From Tabrizicola sp. (GTDB taxonomy: Bacteria > Pseudomonadota > Alphaproteobacteria > Rhodobacterales > Rhodobacteraceae), in contig JAEULQ010000114.1 in assembly GCA_016792685.1 (NCBI GenBank), positions 1 through 64,000 of the forward strand: a stretch of DNA of 64,000 nt, read 5' to 3'. Made by a program: the position numbers and the translations under genes. Positions 57,146 to 64,000 of this stretch are shown here, one piece after another. Each line of letters begins with the position of its first letter. Positions within the stretch are counted from its first letter, which is position 1. The notes below the pieces were generated by a model. The model saw only the letters and a program-made list of their open reading frames with translations, ran no database searches and was not told the DNA's origin.

Positions 57146-57806
57146 GACCCTGAACCTGGTCTTCGATCTGGATGGCACGCTGATCGACAGCGCGGCAGAC
57201 ATCCATGCTGCAGCAAATAATGTGTTCCAGAACAATGGCTTGAAGCCGTCTTCGTATCAGACGGTGCGTGGGTTCATCGGAAACGGTGTTGGCGTTCTGG
57301 TCAGCCGCCTTCTGGTGCATCAGGGAATGTCGGGCGATGGTGACCTGCACCAAGAGCTGGTGGCACAATTTGTGAAAAATTACGAAGAAGCGTTTGATCT
57401 AACAACACTTTATCCGGAAACTCTTGCAGCTCTTGAGTCACTGGCCGCCAATGGTCATCAGCTTGCGATTTGCACGAACAAGCCGGAAGTTCCGACCCGC
57501 GCGGCCTTGCGGCACTTCGGGCTTGACCGGTTCTTCCGAGTGATTGTTGGCGGCGACAGCCTGGCAGAGCGAAAGCCACACCCTGCCCCACTTCTGGCGG
57601 CGGTCGCAGAACTAGGGCCTGCGAAGTCGTTGTTCGTGGGGGACAGCGAAGTGGACGCCGAGACGGCTCGTGCTGCCGGAATCCCGTTTGCCCTGTTCAC
57701 CGGTGGCTATCGCAAGGCCACAGTCGAGCAGCTGGGCGCGAAGGTCATCTTCGATCATCATTCCGCCCTGCCCGGCCTTGTAGCTCATCTGTCTGAACGG
57801 CTTTAG
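57138..57806 (+). CDS. gph: Phosphoglycolate phosphatase, HAD family
   Basis: 222 residues, reading from a TTG that overlaps the rpe stop and is preceded by GAGG at 57128-57131. The HAD motifs are FDLDGTLIDS (I), the Thr/Asn-region CTNKPEVPT (II), K in AERKPHP (III) and GDSEVDAETARAAG (IV). Removes phosphoglycolate made by RuBisCO oxygenation or DNA repair. The rpe-gph pairing supports this over other HAD phosphatases. The C-terminal end carries a His-His pair of no known role. Confidence 0.9.
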   Translation: MAKTLNLVFDLDGTLIDSAADIHAAANNVFQNNGLKPSSYQTVRGFIGNGVGVLVSRLLVHQGMSGDGDLHQELVAQFVKNYEEAFDLTTLYPETLAALESLAANGHQLAICTNKPEVPTRAALRHFGLDRFFRVIVGGDSLAERKPHPAPLLAAVAELGPAKSLFVGDSEVDAETARAAGIPFALFTGGYRKATVEQLGAKVIFDHHSALPGLVAHLSERL

Positions 57807-57987
57807 GGGACTGCTGTCTTTGGTTGCACATTTTTCGTGACAACTTCCGTCATATGCTCGCCCGGACCCTACAATCAGGAGCAAAGGCTCGACATTCCAA
57901 GGAAAGCAGATTTATCTCCGTCCAAGTCGAGTGTGCCGGGCCGCAAGCATGGTGGACAAGGCACTTCGGGCTACAGGGAAGAGAACC

Positions 57988-58773
57988 ATGAGCGAGACAA
58001 CGCTTCTTGTACTTTTGAACCGGATCGCAGCCTCTGCGAGTATTGACGAGGCCTGGGACCTGGCGACCACGCATTTTGCCAAGCTGGGTTTCAAGCGGGC
58101 GAACTATGGGTTTACGCGCTTCAAGCACTTGAAGACTATCGGAGACCCGGACGACGCGCTGTTCCTGACGACCTGCGACGCGGATTTCGTGAAGCGCTAC
58201 TTTCAGGGCGGGTTCTTTGCCAAGACCCCGGTTTTCCGCTGGGCCGAGCGCAACTCTGGCATTTGCACCTGGACCTGGGTCAAGGAAGCCTTTGAAGCCG
58301 GCCGGTTGTCGACAGAAGAAGCCGAAGCCGTCCGGCAAAACGCGGCGAACGGGATCACGGCCGGACTGTCGGTCAGCTTCCCGGAAGTATCGTCGCGGTC
58401 AAAAGGCGCACTGGGGCTGATTGCCGACCCGGGCATGACTCATGCCGATGTCGATGCGATCCTTGCGGCCCGGCGGGAAGAGATCCTGGCCGTTGCGAAC
58501 GTGATGCATCTGACGATCGTTCATCTGCCCCAGTTGAGCCGCCATCGGGCATTGTCCCCGCGCCAGCGAGAGGCCCTGGAATGGGTGGCGGACGGAAAGA
58601 CCACGCAGGATGTTGCCCTGCTGATGGGGGTCAGTCCGGCAATGGTGGAAAAACACCTGCGGCTTGCGCGAGAGGCGCTTGCGGTGGAGACGACGGCTCA
58701 GGCTGTGGCCAAGGGCGCGCTGCTGAACATGATCTTCCAGCGCTTGCCCGAAGTCGCCCAGGCCGCGCGTTAG
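57988..58773 (+). CDS. LuxR-family regulator with autoinducer-binding-like domain (LuxR solo)
   Basis: 261 residues. An N-terminal autoinducer-binding-like domain (~20-170: FKRANYGFTRFKHL, DADFVKRYFQGGFFAKTPVFRWAERNSGICTWTW) precedes a C-terminal LuxR HTH (~200-255: LSPRQREALEWVADGKTTQDVALLMGVSPAMVEKHLRLAREAL). No luxI-type synthase lies in the window, so it behaves as a LuxR solo. The ligand (AHL or other) is unknown. The ATG at 57988 follows GAAGAG. It is the last plus-strand gene before a structured gene-free interval. Confidence 0.87.
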   Translation: MSETTLLVLLNRIAASASIDEAWDLATTHFAKLGFKRANYGFTRFKHLKTIGDPDDALFLTTCDADFVKRYFQGGFFAKTPVFRWAERNSGICTWTWVKEAFEAGRLSTEEAEAVRQNAANGITAGLSVSFPEVSSRSKGALGLIADPGMTHADVDAILAARREEILAVANVMHLTIVHLPQLSRHRALSPRQREALEWVADGKTTQDVALLMGVSPAMVEKHLRLAREALAVETTAQAVAKGALLNMIFQRLPEVAQAAR

Positions 58774-58982
58774 GTCGCGGGTAGGGTTTTCCCCACTCGC
58801 CTTACCTTGGGTCACATGCGAAGTCAGTCAGGTGGTTAACAAGGGCGGCGGCCTTTGGAGACCACCCGGACCTGTGTGTATTGGCTTGATCCGGAGATTT
58901 GTTCCTATGGCCAGGTTTTCATTGGCCGACTTCTCGTCTTGCCCCTCAATGCCCTCATCCCCAGGGGTCTAGGCAGGACTTG

Positions 58983-59021
58983 GCGGCGCGGTCCTTCCCC
59001 GGGACTGCGCCGCTTTCATTT
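58983..59021 (+). terminator. Strong rho-independent terminator on the plus strand
   Basis: GCGGCGCGGTCC (58983-58994) pairs with GGACTGCGCCGC (59002-59013) through 12 pairs including one G-U, with a 7-nt loop, followed by TTTCATTT. It ends transcription either from the LuxR-type gene or from an unannotated small RNA. Confidence 0.75.
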
Positions 59022-59045
59022 GGGCCTTCACAGTCTGACTCGCCC

Positions 59046-59079
59046 AAAGAAAAGGGCCGACGCAGTGATGCATCGGCCC
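59046..59079 (-). terminator. Terminator of the rpsB-tsf operon
   Basis: On the minus strand, 22 nt after the tsf stop, GGGCCGA and TCGGCCC form a stem (59054-59060 and 59073-59079) extended by GCA/TGC past a mismatch. TTTTCTTT (complement of 59046-59053) follows immediately. A clear intrinsic terminator. Confidence 0.8.
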
Positions 59080-59101
59080 CCTGCCCCAATTCTGGGAACG
59101 C

Positions 59102-60010
59102 TTAGCCCTGAAGCGCCTTGGCGACTTCGGCTGCGAAGTCTTCCTGCTTCTTCTCGATGCCTTCGCCGACCGCGACGCGGGCGTAACCGGTGATCTCGAC
59201 ACCCGCTTCCTTGGCCGCGGCTTCCACGGTCAGGTCGGGGTTGATCACGAAGGCCTGACCCAGAAGCGTGTTCTCGGCGAGGAACTTCTTCATACGACCC
59301 GGGATGATGTTGTTGTGGATCACCTGCTCGGGCTTCGGCTTGGCCGAGGACGCGTTTTCTTCCAGAGCCTTGGCGGTCTGGACGGCGAGCTCACGCTCGA
59401 CCACGGCCGGGTCGAGGGTCGCTTCCGACAGAGAAAGCGGCGAGGTCGCGGCGATATGCATCGCGAACTGTTTGCCGATCTCTTCAGCCTTGGCCTTGTC
59501 ACCCTTCAGCGCCACGAGAACGCCGATCTTGCCCATGCCCGCAGTCGCTGCGTTGTGGACGTAAGAGACGACCGTGTCGCCTTCCAGAACGTGCAGGCGA
59601 CGGAAGGTCATGTTCTCGCCGATGCGTGCGATGGCTTCCTGGATGACGGTGTCGACCGTCTTGCCGTTGAGATGTGCGGCTTTCACGACCTCGACCGAGT
59701 CTCCGGTGGTCAGCGCGACATTGGCCACGTCACGGACGAGGGCCTGGAAATCCTCGTTCTTGGCAACGAAGTCGGTTTCCGAGTTGATCTCGACGGCAAC
59801 GCCTTTGCCATTGGTCACGGCCACGCCGATCAGACCTTCGGCGGCGACGCGGTCTGCCTTCTTGGCGGCTTTTGCCAGGCCTTTGGTGCGCAGCCAATCG
59901 ACGGCGGCTTCCATGTCACCGTTTACTTCGGTGAGTGCCTTCTTGGCGTCCATCATGCCTGCGCCGGTCGATTCGCGCAGTTCCTTCACCATCTGGGCGG
60001 TGATCGTCAT
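59102..60010 (-). CDS. tsf: Translation elongation factor Ts
   Basis: 302 residues. Exchanges GDP for GTP on EF-Tu. The N-terminal UBA-like part ([41 protein letters not shown]) and the TDFVAKN motif in the core are diagnostic. Start 60010 follows AGGAG, whereas the long upstream reading frame belongs to out-of-frame rpsB tail. It lies 76 nt after rpsB as in most bacteria. Confidence 0.97.
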   Translation of the reverse strand: MTITAQMVKELRESTGAGMMDAKKALTEVNGDMEAAVDWLRTKGLAKAAKKADRVAAEGLIGVAVTNGKGVAVEINSETDFVAKNEDFQALVRDVANVALTTGDSVEVVKAAHLNGKTVDTVIQEAIARIGENMTFRRLHVLEGDTVVSYVHNAATAGMGKIGVLVALKGDKAKAEEIGKQFAMHIAATSPLSLSEATLDPAVVERELAVQTAKALEENASSAKPKPEQVIHNNIIPGRMKKFLAENTLLGQAFVINPDLTVEAAAKEAGVEITGYARVAVGEGIEKKQEDFAAEVAKALQG

Positions 60011-60086
60011 TGGTCCCACTCCTTGGAAATGCTGGTCCCGGCGGGCTAGACCCGCCGGGTGACAGTGTTGTGACGCTTGGGGCCGA

Positions 60087-60851
60087 TCAGGCCTCGGCTT
60101 CGGCGACCGCTTCTTCTTCGGGAGCCGCTTCCAGAGCGCCGAGATCGACACCCGCCGCGCCCATCTGGGCCGACATGCCGTCCAGCGCTGCACGGCTGAC
60201 GAGGTCGCAATACAGCTGGATCGCGCGGGCCGCGTCGTCGTTGCCCGGGATCACGTGGGTCACGCCCTTGGGCGAGCAGTTGGTGTCGACAACGCCGACG
60301 ACCGGGATGCCCAGCTTCTGCGCTTCGAGGATGGCGAGGTCTTCCTTACCAACGTCGATGATGAAGATCAGGTCCGGGGTGCCGCCCATTTCGCGGATCC
60401 CGCCGAGCGAGGCCTGCAGCTTGGCCTGGTCGCGTTCCATGCCCAGACGCTCTTTCTTGGTCAGGCCTTCGCCGCCAGCGCCAAGGATCTCGTCCAGCTG
60501 CTTCAGGCGCTGGATCGACTGGGAGACGGTCTTCCAGTTGGTCAGCGTGCCGCCGAGCCAGCGGTGGTTCATGTAATATTGCGCGCACTTTTCAGCGGCT
60601 TCGGCGATCGGCTTCTGGGCCTGACGCTTGGTGCCGACAAAGAGGATGCGGCCGCCCTTGGCGACGGTGTCGCGCACGACCTTGAGCGCCGCGTCGAGCA
60701 TCGGCACGGTCTGGGTCAGGTCGATGATATGGATGCCGTTGCGGTCACCGTAGATGTACTCGCCCATGCGGGGATTCCAGCGGGCGGTCTGGTGGCCGTA
60801 GTGAACGCCAGCTTCCAAGAGCTGACGCATGGAGAACTCGGGAAGAGCCAT
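60087..60851 (-). CDS. rpsB: 30S ribosomal protein S2
   Basis: 254 residues. The N-terminal block ([30 protein letters not shown]) and [17 protein letters not shown] segment ([16 protein letters not shown]) with GVVDTNCSP are typical. The C-terminus is an Ala/Glu-rich tail ([17 protein letters not shown]) common in alphaproteobacteria. First gene of rpsB-tsf. The 5-prime leader is ~110 nt from the promoter at 60971-60999. Confidence 0.98.
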   Translation of the reverse strand: MALPEFSMRQLLEAGVHYGHQTARWNPRMGEYIYGDRNGIHIIDLTQTVPMLDAALKVVRDTVAKGGRILFVGTKRQAQKPIAEAAEKCAQYYMNHRWLGGTLTNWKTVSQSIQRLKQLDEILGAGGEGLTKKERLGMERDQAKLQASLGGIREMGGTPDLIFIIDVGKEDLAILEAQKLGIPVVGVVDTNCSPKGVTHVIPGNDDAARAIQLYCDLVSRAALDGMSAQMGAAGVDLGALEAAPEEEAVAEAEA

Positions 60852-60970
60852 GCCTTATCCTTTTCCGGTTTGATCCTCGGTGCAGCCGTCTTCAGGACTT
60901 TCGCCCCAACCGGTGGACCGCACGGGATTTCTCCCCGCATCAGCCCCAGCAACACCTGTGAAGTGGCGCG

Positions 60971-60999
60971 CCTATAGGCCAGCTGGCGCGAGAGTGCAA
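60971..60999 (-). promoter_or_regulatory. rpsB-tsf promoter
   Basis: On the minus strand the -35 TTGCAC (60994-60999), 17-bp spacer and -10 TATAGG (60971-60976) lie about 115 bp upstream of rpsB. The resulting leader contains G/C-rich stems, consistent with S2 feedback control known in other bacteria, but no specific element could be confirmed. Confidence 0.65.
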
Positions 61000-61045
61000 G
61001 TCCCGTCGTGCTGTGGACGCAGGCCCTGCGTCAAACAACGGAGGG

Positions 61046-61984
61046 TCAAGCGATGGAAAGATGGAGATGTTCACAGGCCGCCGCAACGTGGCGGTGATCA
61101 GACCCGCAGCACCCGCCAATGATCCGCAGGTTCGGCAACTGGTCCCTGAACGCGCCGTAGAGCGCGCCAAATTCAGCCGGATCGCCATCATCGAGAATGG
61201 TCGCCTCGTCAAGTTCGGCGTGGCTTTGGCGTGAGGCATTCGCCCTGATCCCGCCGATCCGCCCGCGCATCGGGCCATCGAGCGCCGCGTTGAAATGGGT
61301 CGGGTGAGCGCAGTTCACCATGTAGAAGAGCGCGCTTCCCCCGGTTTCCTCCTCGACCTCGGCAAGGGCGTCCTGTAGGGACTGGCCTGTCGCGAGCCGC
61401 CCGTCAGTCTCGACAGTGAAGGATATGACATGCGGCAGACCGGTCCGGGCCGCGGCACGGGCGACCCCGATCGCCTCGGCAGGATAGGTCATGGTCATCA
61501 CGGTCAGGAGATCGACCCCAGCCTCAGCCAGCGCTGCGATCTGCGGCAGGTGCATCGCCTCGGCGGCTACAGCATCCAGCATGGTCTCGATCCGGTAACC
61601 ATCACCAGCCGGGCCGACGATCCCGTTGATCAGGACCGGCATCGCTGCGGTTTCGACGCGTGCGCGCATTGCTTGGGCGAAGTCCACCGCCTTCCGGTTT
61701 GCCGCGCGAATGTCGGCTTCGCCAAGGCCCATCGCCTGGGCCCAGCCCATATTGGCCCGCCACGTTGCGGTATCCAGCACAAATCCCGTGCCCCCGGCGC
61801 GGGCAAGATCGGCGAACTGGTCGAACCAGCGCGCAAGCGCCGCGCGGCCCGCATCGCTGTCGAGAAGCGGGAACGAGGCGAAATAGGGCAAGTCCAACCC
61901 TTCATGAAAGATCATCGCGGTCTCAAGCCCGGCATCGGCAATCCATGGATGAGGCGAGGTCATCAGGCGGTCGACGCGGCGCAT
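61046..61984 (-). CDS. Homocysteine S-methyltransferase-family protein
   Basis: 312 residues, Pfam S-methyl_trans barrel. Zinc-ligand cysteines appear as C in MVNCAHPTHFN and CC in GGCCGSDHRH near the C-terminus. Start WIADAGLETAMIFHEG fits the family. Uses S-methylmethionine, betaine or other methyl donors for homocysteine in known members. The donor here is unknown. The ATG at 61984 with AGAGGAG is preferred over an upstream in-frame ATG. Divergent from the TetR regulator. Confidence 0.9.
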   Translation of the reverse strand: MRRVDRLMTSPHPWIADAGLETAMIFHEGLDLPYFASFPLLDSDAGRAALARWFDQFADLARAGGTGFVLDTATWRANMGWAQAMGLGEADIRAANRKAVDFAQAMRARVETAAMPVLINGIVGPAGDGYRIETMLDAVAAEAMHLPQIAALAEAGVDLLTVMTMTYPAEAIGVARAAARTGLPHVISFTVETDGRLATGQSLQDALAEVEEETGGSALFYMVNCAHPTHFNAALDGPMRGRIGGIRANASRQSHAELDEATILDDGDPAEFGALYGAFRDQLPNLRIIGGCCGSDHRHVAAACEHLHLSIA

Positions 61985-62166
61985 GGCGAAAGGCTCCTCT
62001 GGCGGCTTCAGGTTGCCCGACAATAGATCGCAAGTCGTTTGGTGCGACAGCCGACCTGTGGTATACCGCGCGACAGTAGGAATGTGGTTTCCGTTCAGAT
62101 GGATACACGGACTCTTTCAATTGCGGCGACGGGCCGCGAGGGTCCACTATACTCTGAGTCAAGCAA

Positions 62167-62799
62167 ATGACCCTGATACACCGCGAACGGCCAGCCCGAA
62201 CCGACACCCGCGAGCGCATACTTGCGGTTGCGCACGATGCCATCGTCGCCAAAGGATTCGATGCCACATCAGTCGAGGAGATTGCAGCCGGGGCCGAGAT
62301 CAGCCGGGCGGGGTTCTTTTACCACTTCCCGGACAAGAACGCTCTGGCCCGCGCGCTGATCGAGCGGCAAATCATCGAGGAGGCCGCGATGTTGGGCGGC
62401 TTCATCGCGCGGGCGTCGGAACTGTCAGACGATCCGCTGCAGCAAATGCTGATCATCATGCGCTTCATGGCTGAGGGCTATGCCGAGGTGCCCGGCGGCT
62501 ATGTCGGCTGCATCCTGGCCAGCGCCACCTATCAGGACAGGCTCTTCGACTCCGAGGTCAAGGCCGCGAACCGCCGCGCGCATCTGGCCTGGCGCGAGCG
62601 GTTTCGCGGGCATTTCGAACGCATTGCCCTGGCCTATCCGCCGCGCGAACCCGTCGACGCCGGTGATATGGCCGACATGCTCAGCGCGGTGATCGAAGGA
62701 GGAATGATCCTTGCCCGCGGCATGGGCGACCCGCAGGTGCTGGTGCGGCAAGTCTTGCAGGCCCGCCAAATGGTCAAGGCGGTCTATCAGCGGGCCTAG
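62167..62799 (+). CDS. TetR-family transcriptional regulator
   Basis: 210 residues. N-terminal TetR HTH (TRERILAVAHDAIVAKGFDATSVEEIAAGAEISRAGFFYHFPDKNALARALI) and a ligand-binding helical C-terminal domain. It is divergent from the homocysteine S-methyltransferase-like gene across a 182-bp region, so it may control it. A TATACT (62148-62153) lies 14 nt before the start, but no good -35 is in register. Ligand unknown. Confidence 0.9.
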   Translation: MTLIHRERPARTDTRERILAVAHDAIVAKGFDATSVEEIAAGAEISRAGFFYHFPDKNALARALIERQIIEEAAMLGGFIARASELSDDPLQQMLIIMRFMAEGYAEVPGGYVGCILASATYQDRLFDSEVKAANRRAHLAWRERFRGHFERIALAYPPREPVDAGDMADMLSAVIEGGMILARGMGDPQVLVRQVLQARQMVKAVYQRA

Positions 62800-62802
62800 C
62801 CT

Positions 62803-63480
62803 TCACTGCGCCAGAAGCCATGCAAGGAGTGGCAGATGCGCCCGGGCAATGGCCGCAAGCTGCTCGGGTGCTTGCGCAGTGAACAGCCAGTCGGGTGGCG
62901 GCAGATTGGTCTGGGTCCGCACGATGAGGCTTTTTCGGCGGAGGAGATGGTCCCATTCCGGGTCCGCCTCATAACCCTTGGGCACCCGGGCCAATTCGGT
63001 CGGGTCGAGCGTACTTTGGACCGCCTCTGCCGCGTCCAATGCCTTGAGAAGCCGCGCCCGGTCCTTCGGATCGCAGATCCGCTGCCGGAGCAGGCCCAGT
63101 GCTGAGGGTTCCAATCCATACTGCCCTGCCCCGTAGCCAAGCCCCTCGGGCGTCAGCACGATATGCAGCCCCGGCACTTTGTTGAACTCCGGCCCCGTCG
63201 AAAGGATCACATGCAGCCAGGGCTGGTAGGGCGTCTTGTCTTTGGAAAACCGCGTGTCGCGGTGAATGCGGCGGAGCGACTGGTTGAGCTTTGGCACTGC
63301 CAAGGGCCGGGGCGTCATGGCGGAGCAGAACGGCCCGAGCGCCGCGATCAGGTCTAGCCCGGCTTGCAGCCAGTAAGCCTCATACTCGGCCCGGTGCGCC
63401 TCGAACCAGTCGCGGTCGTTGTGGGCCGCCAGGTCGCGCAGAAAGGCGAAGGCTTCACTTGGCAGGCCGTTGTAACCCAT
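62803..63480 (-). CDS. DUF2461 (TIGR02453) family protein
   Basis: 225 residues. The pattern FAFLRDLAAHNDRDWFEAHRAEYE, RRIHRDTRFSKDKTPYQPWLHV, GPGLHIVLTPEG-type strand and GYEADPEWDHLLRRKSLIV is the DUF2461 signature. Function unknown. The ATG at 63480 gives the conserved start; the longer upstream frame is not used. It ends 3 nt from the TetR gene, which converges on it. Confidence 0.87.
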   Translation of the reverse strand: MGYNGLPSEAFAFLRDLAAHNDRDWFEAHRAEYEAYWLQAGLDLIAALGPFCSAMTPRPLAVPKLNQSLRRIHRDTRFSKDKTPYQPWLHVILSTGPEFNKVPGLHIVLTPEGLGYGAGQYGLEPSALGLLRQRICDPKDRARLLKALDAAEAVQSTLDPTELARVPKGYEADPEWDHLLRRKSLIVRTQTNLPPPDWLFTAQAPEQLAAIARAHLPLLAWLLAQ

Positions 63481-63538
63481 GGCTGACCTCTGCTTTCTCC
63501 AATCACTGAATGTAAGGCTCTTGCCGCGGTCTGAGCTT

Positions 63539-64000
63539 TCAGTCGGGGATGCCAAGCGCATGCAGCGCATTGCGCACCACGGACCTCGTGTCGGCATTCG
63601 CAAAATTCATCGACAGAAAGTACGGTTCCACTGTCGCGTCCGGGCGCAGATTGCGCAGATGCGTCGCCCACCGCTTCGCTTCCTCCGTCTTGCCCGCTGC
63701 GTGGTTTACCACTGCGGGAGATGTCAGGATCAGGTAGTGCACCTGATTGCAGCGCACCGCTATCTGAATCCAATGTTGCGCTTGGTCGAGCTTGCCATCC
63801 ACGAAAAAGGACATCGCCTTGAAGGTAAGCATCAGGCCCAGCAGCGGGTCCATCGGGCTCAGGTGTATGGAGGTGTCAAGCCCGGCGTGGGCCAGGCTCG
63901 TGCGACCGGCCAGCATGTCGGTCATTCCGCGCGCATAGTGCCCTTTGACGAAGTTCGGGCTGACTTCGACGGCCCGGTCGTACCAGAAAAGCCCGTCATC
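63539..64000 (-). CDS. TPR-like protein, C-terminal part (cut by window end)
   Basis: 154 residues before the stop, open to the window edge (the frame continues upstream through 64000). Helical repeats FWYDRAVEVSPNFVKGHYARGM, DTSIHLSPMDPLLGLMLTFKAMSFFVDGKLDQAQHWIQIA and VNHAAGKTEEAKRWATHLRNLRPDATVEPYFLS resemble the C-terminal TPR region of large adenylate-cyclase/CadC-type regulators. The domain upstream cannot be seen, so the identity is open. Confidence 0.65.
   Translation of the reverse strand, partial: DDGLFWYDRAVEVSPNFVKGHYARGMTDMLAGRTSLAHAGLDTSIHLSPMDPLLGLMLTFKAMSFFVDGKLDQAQHWIQIAVRCNQVHYLILTSPAVVNHAAGKTEEAKRWATHLRNLRPDATVEPYFLSMNFANADTRSVVRNALHALGIPD

Larger units (their letters stand above)
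58774..59101. other. Gene-free interval between luxR-type gene and tsf
   Basis: No open reading frame here looks real. The stretch contains a small GGCCA/TGGCC stem (58909-58927), a strong plus-strand terminator (58983-59021) and the minus-strand terminator of tsf (59046-59079). The ~210 nt between the luxR stop and the plus-strand terminator is long for a 3-prime UTR. Confidence 0.6.

Overview
The window reads as a chromosomal segment of a GC-rich alphaproteobacterium of the Rhodobacteraceae (Rhodobacter/Paracoccus/Gemmobacter-like). The evidence is an isc-suf operon of Rhodobacter layout led by an IscR with a single cysteine, a HutF-type histidine pathway, GcvT-fused dimethylglycine-dehydrogenase-like enzymes beside an MttB-like protein, a Mn-type sitABCD operon, and intergenic repeats of a kind I associate with this family. 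There are no phage, IS, plasmid or CRISPR signatures. I placed about 63 genes, most in tight operons with 4-nt overlaps. Long ORFs antisense to real genes were treated as GC-driven shadows.

Layout. 1-11166 is mostly housekeeping: a partial cupredoxin-like protein, alaS, a DUF1330 protein, a class II glutamine amidotransferase, typA, a YitT-like membrane protein divergent from a NYN-domain protein, icd, and an HD-hydrolase/alpha-beta-hydrolase group. 11199-20487 is the Fe-S operon iscR-cysteine desulfurase-sufB-[GT2/methyltransferase-like fusion]-sufC-sufD-[two Yip1-like membrane proteins]-sufS. Its promoter carries an IscR-type palindrome over the -10. 20559-23412 holds an SMP-30-like secreted protein, tRNA-Arg(CCG), an AbrB-type membrane protein and a DUF1629-like protein. 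23496-27114 is sitABCD under a Mur/Fur-type operator. 27206-32387 holds a glycosyltransferase, SDR, ArsR, PHP, YdeI and DUF4304 genes. 32506-39114 is the hut locus: hutIHU on the minus strand and hutF-hutC on the plus strand, around a palindromic operator.

The most interesting region is 39140-52022. A LysR regulator is divergent from an operon encoding two DMGDH/sarcosine-dehydrogenase-like FAD enzymes with GcvT domains, an MDR reductase, a PEP-mutase/isocitrate-lyase superfamily enzyme, a non-pyrrolysine MttB-superfamily protein, an aldehyde dehydrogenase, a beta-hydroxyacid dehydrogenase and a cystathionine-lyase-like PLP enzyme. I infer an aerobic pathway for stepwise demethylation and then backbone breakdown of an N-methylated, possibly quaternary, amine. 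No corrinoid protein or transporter is encoded nearby, and the substrate is unknown.

52024-64000 holds a retropepsin-like protease, a MarC-family protein, a DUF2267 gene with a striking promoter, an ABC-F ATPase, ndk, rpe-gph, a LuxR-type regulator without a luxI, a gene-free structured interval, rpsB-tsf, a homocysteine S-methyltransferase-like enzyme divergent from a TetR regulator, a DUF2461 protein and the C-terminal part of a TPR-like protein cut by the window end.

All function calls come from reading motifs and gene context. No database search was run.
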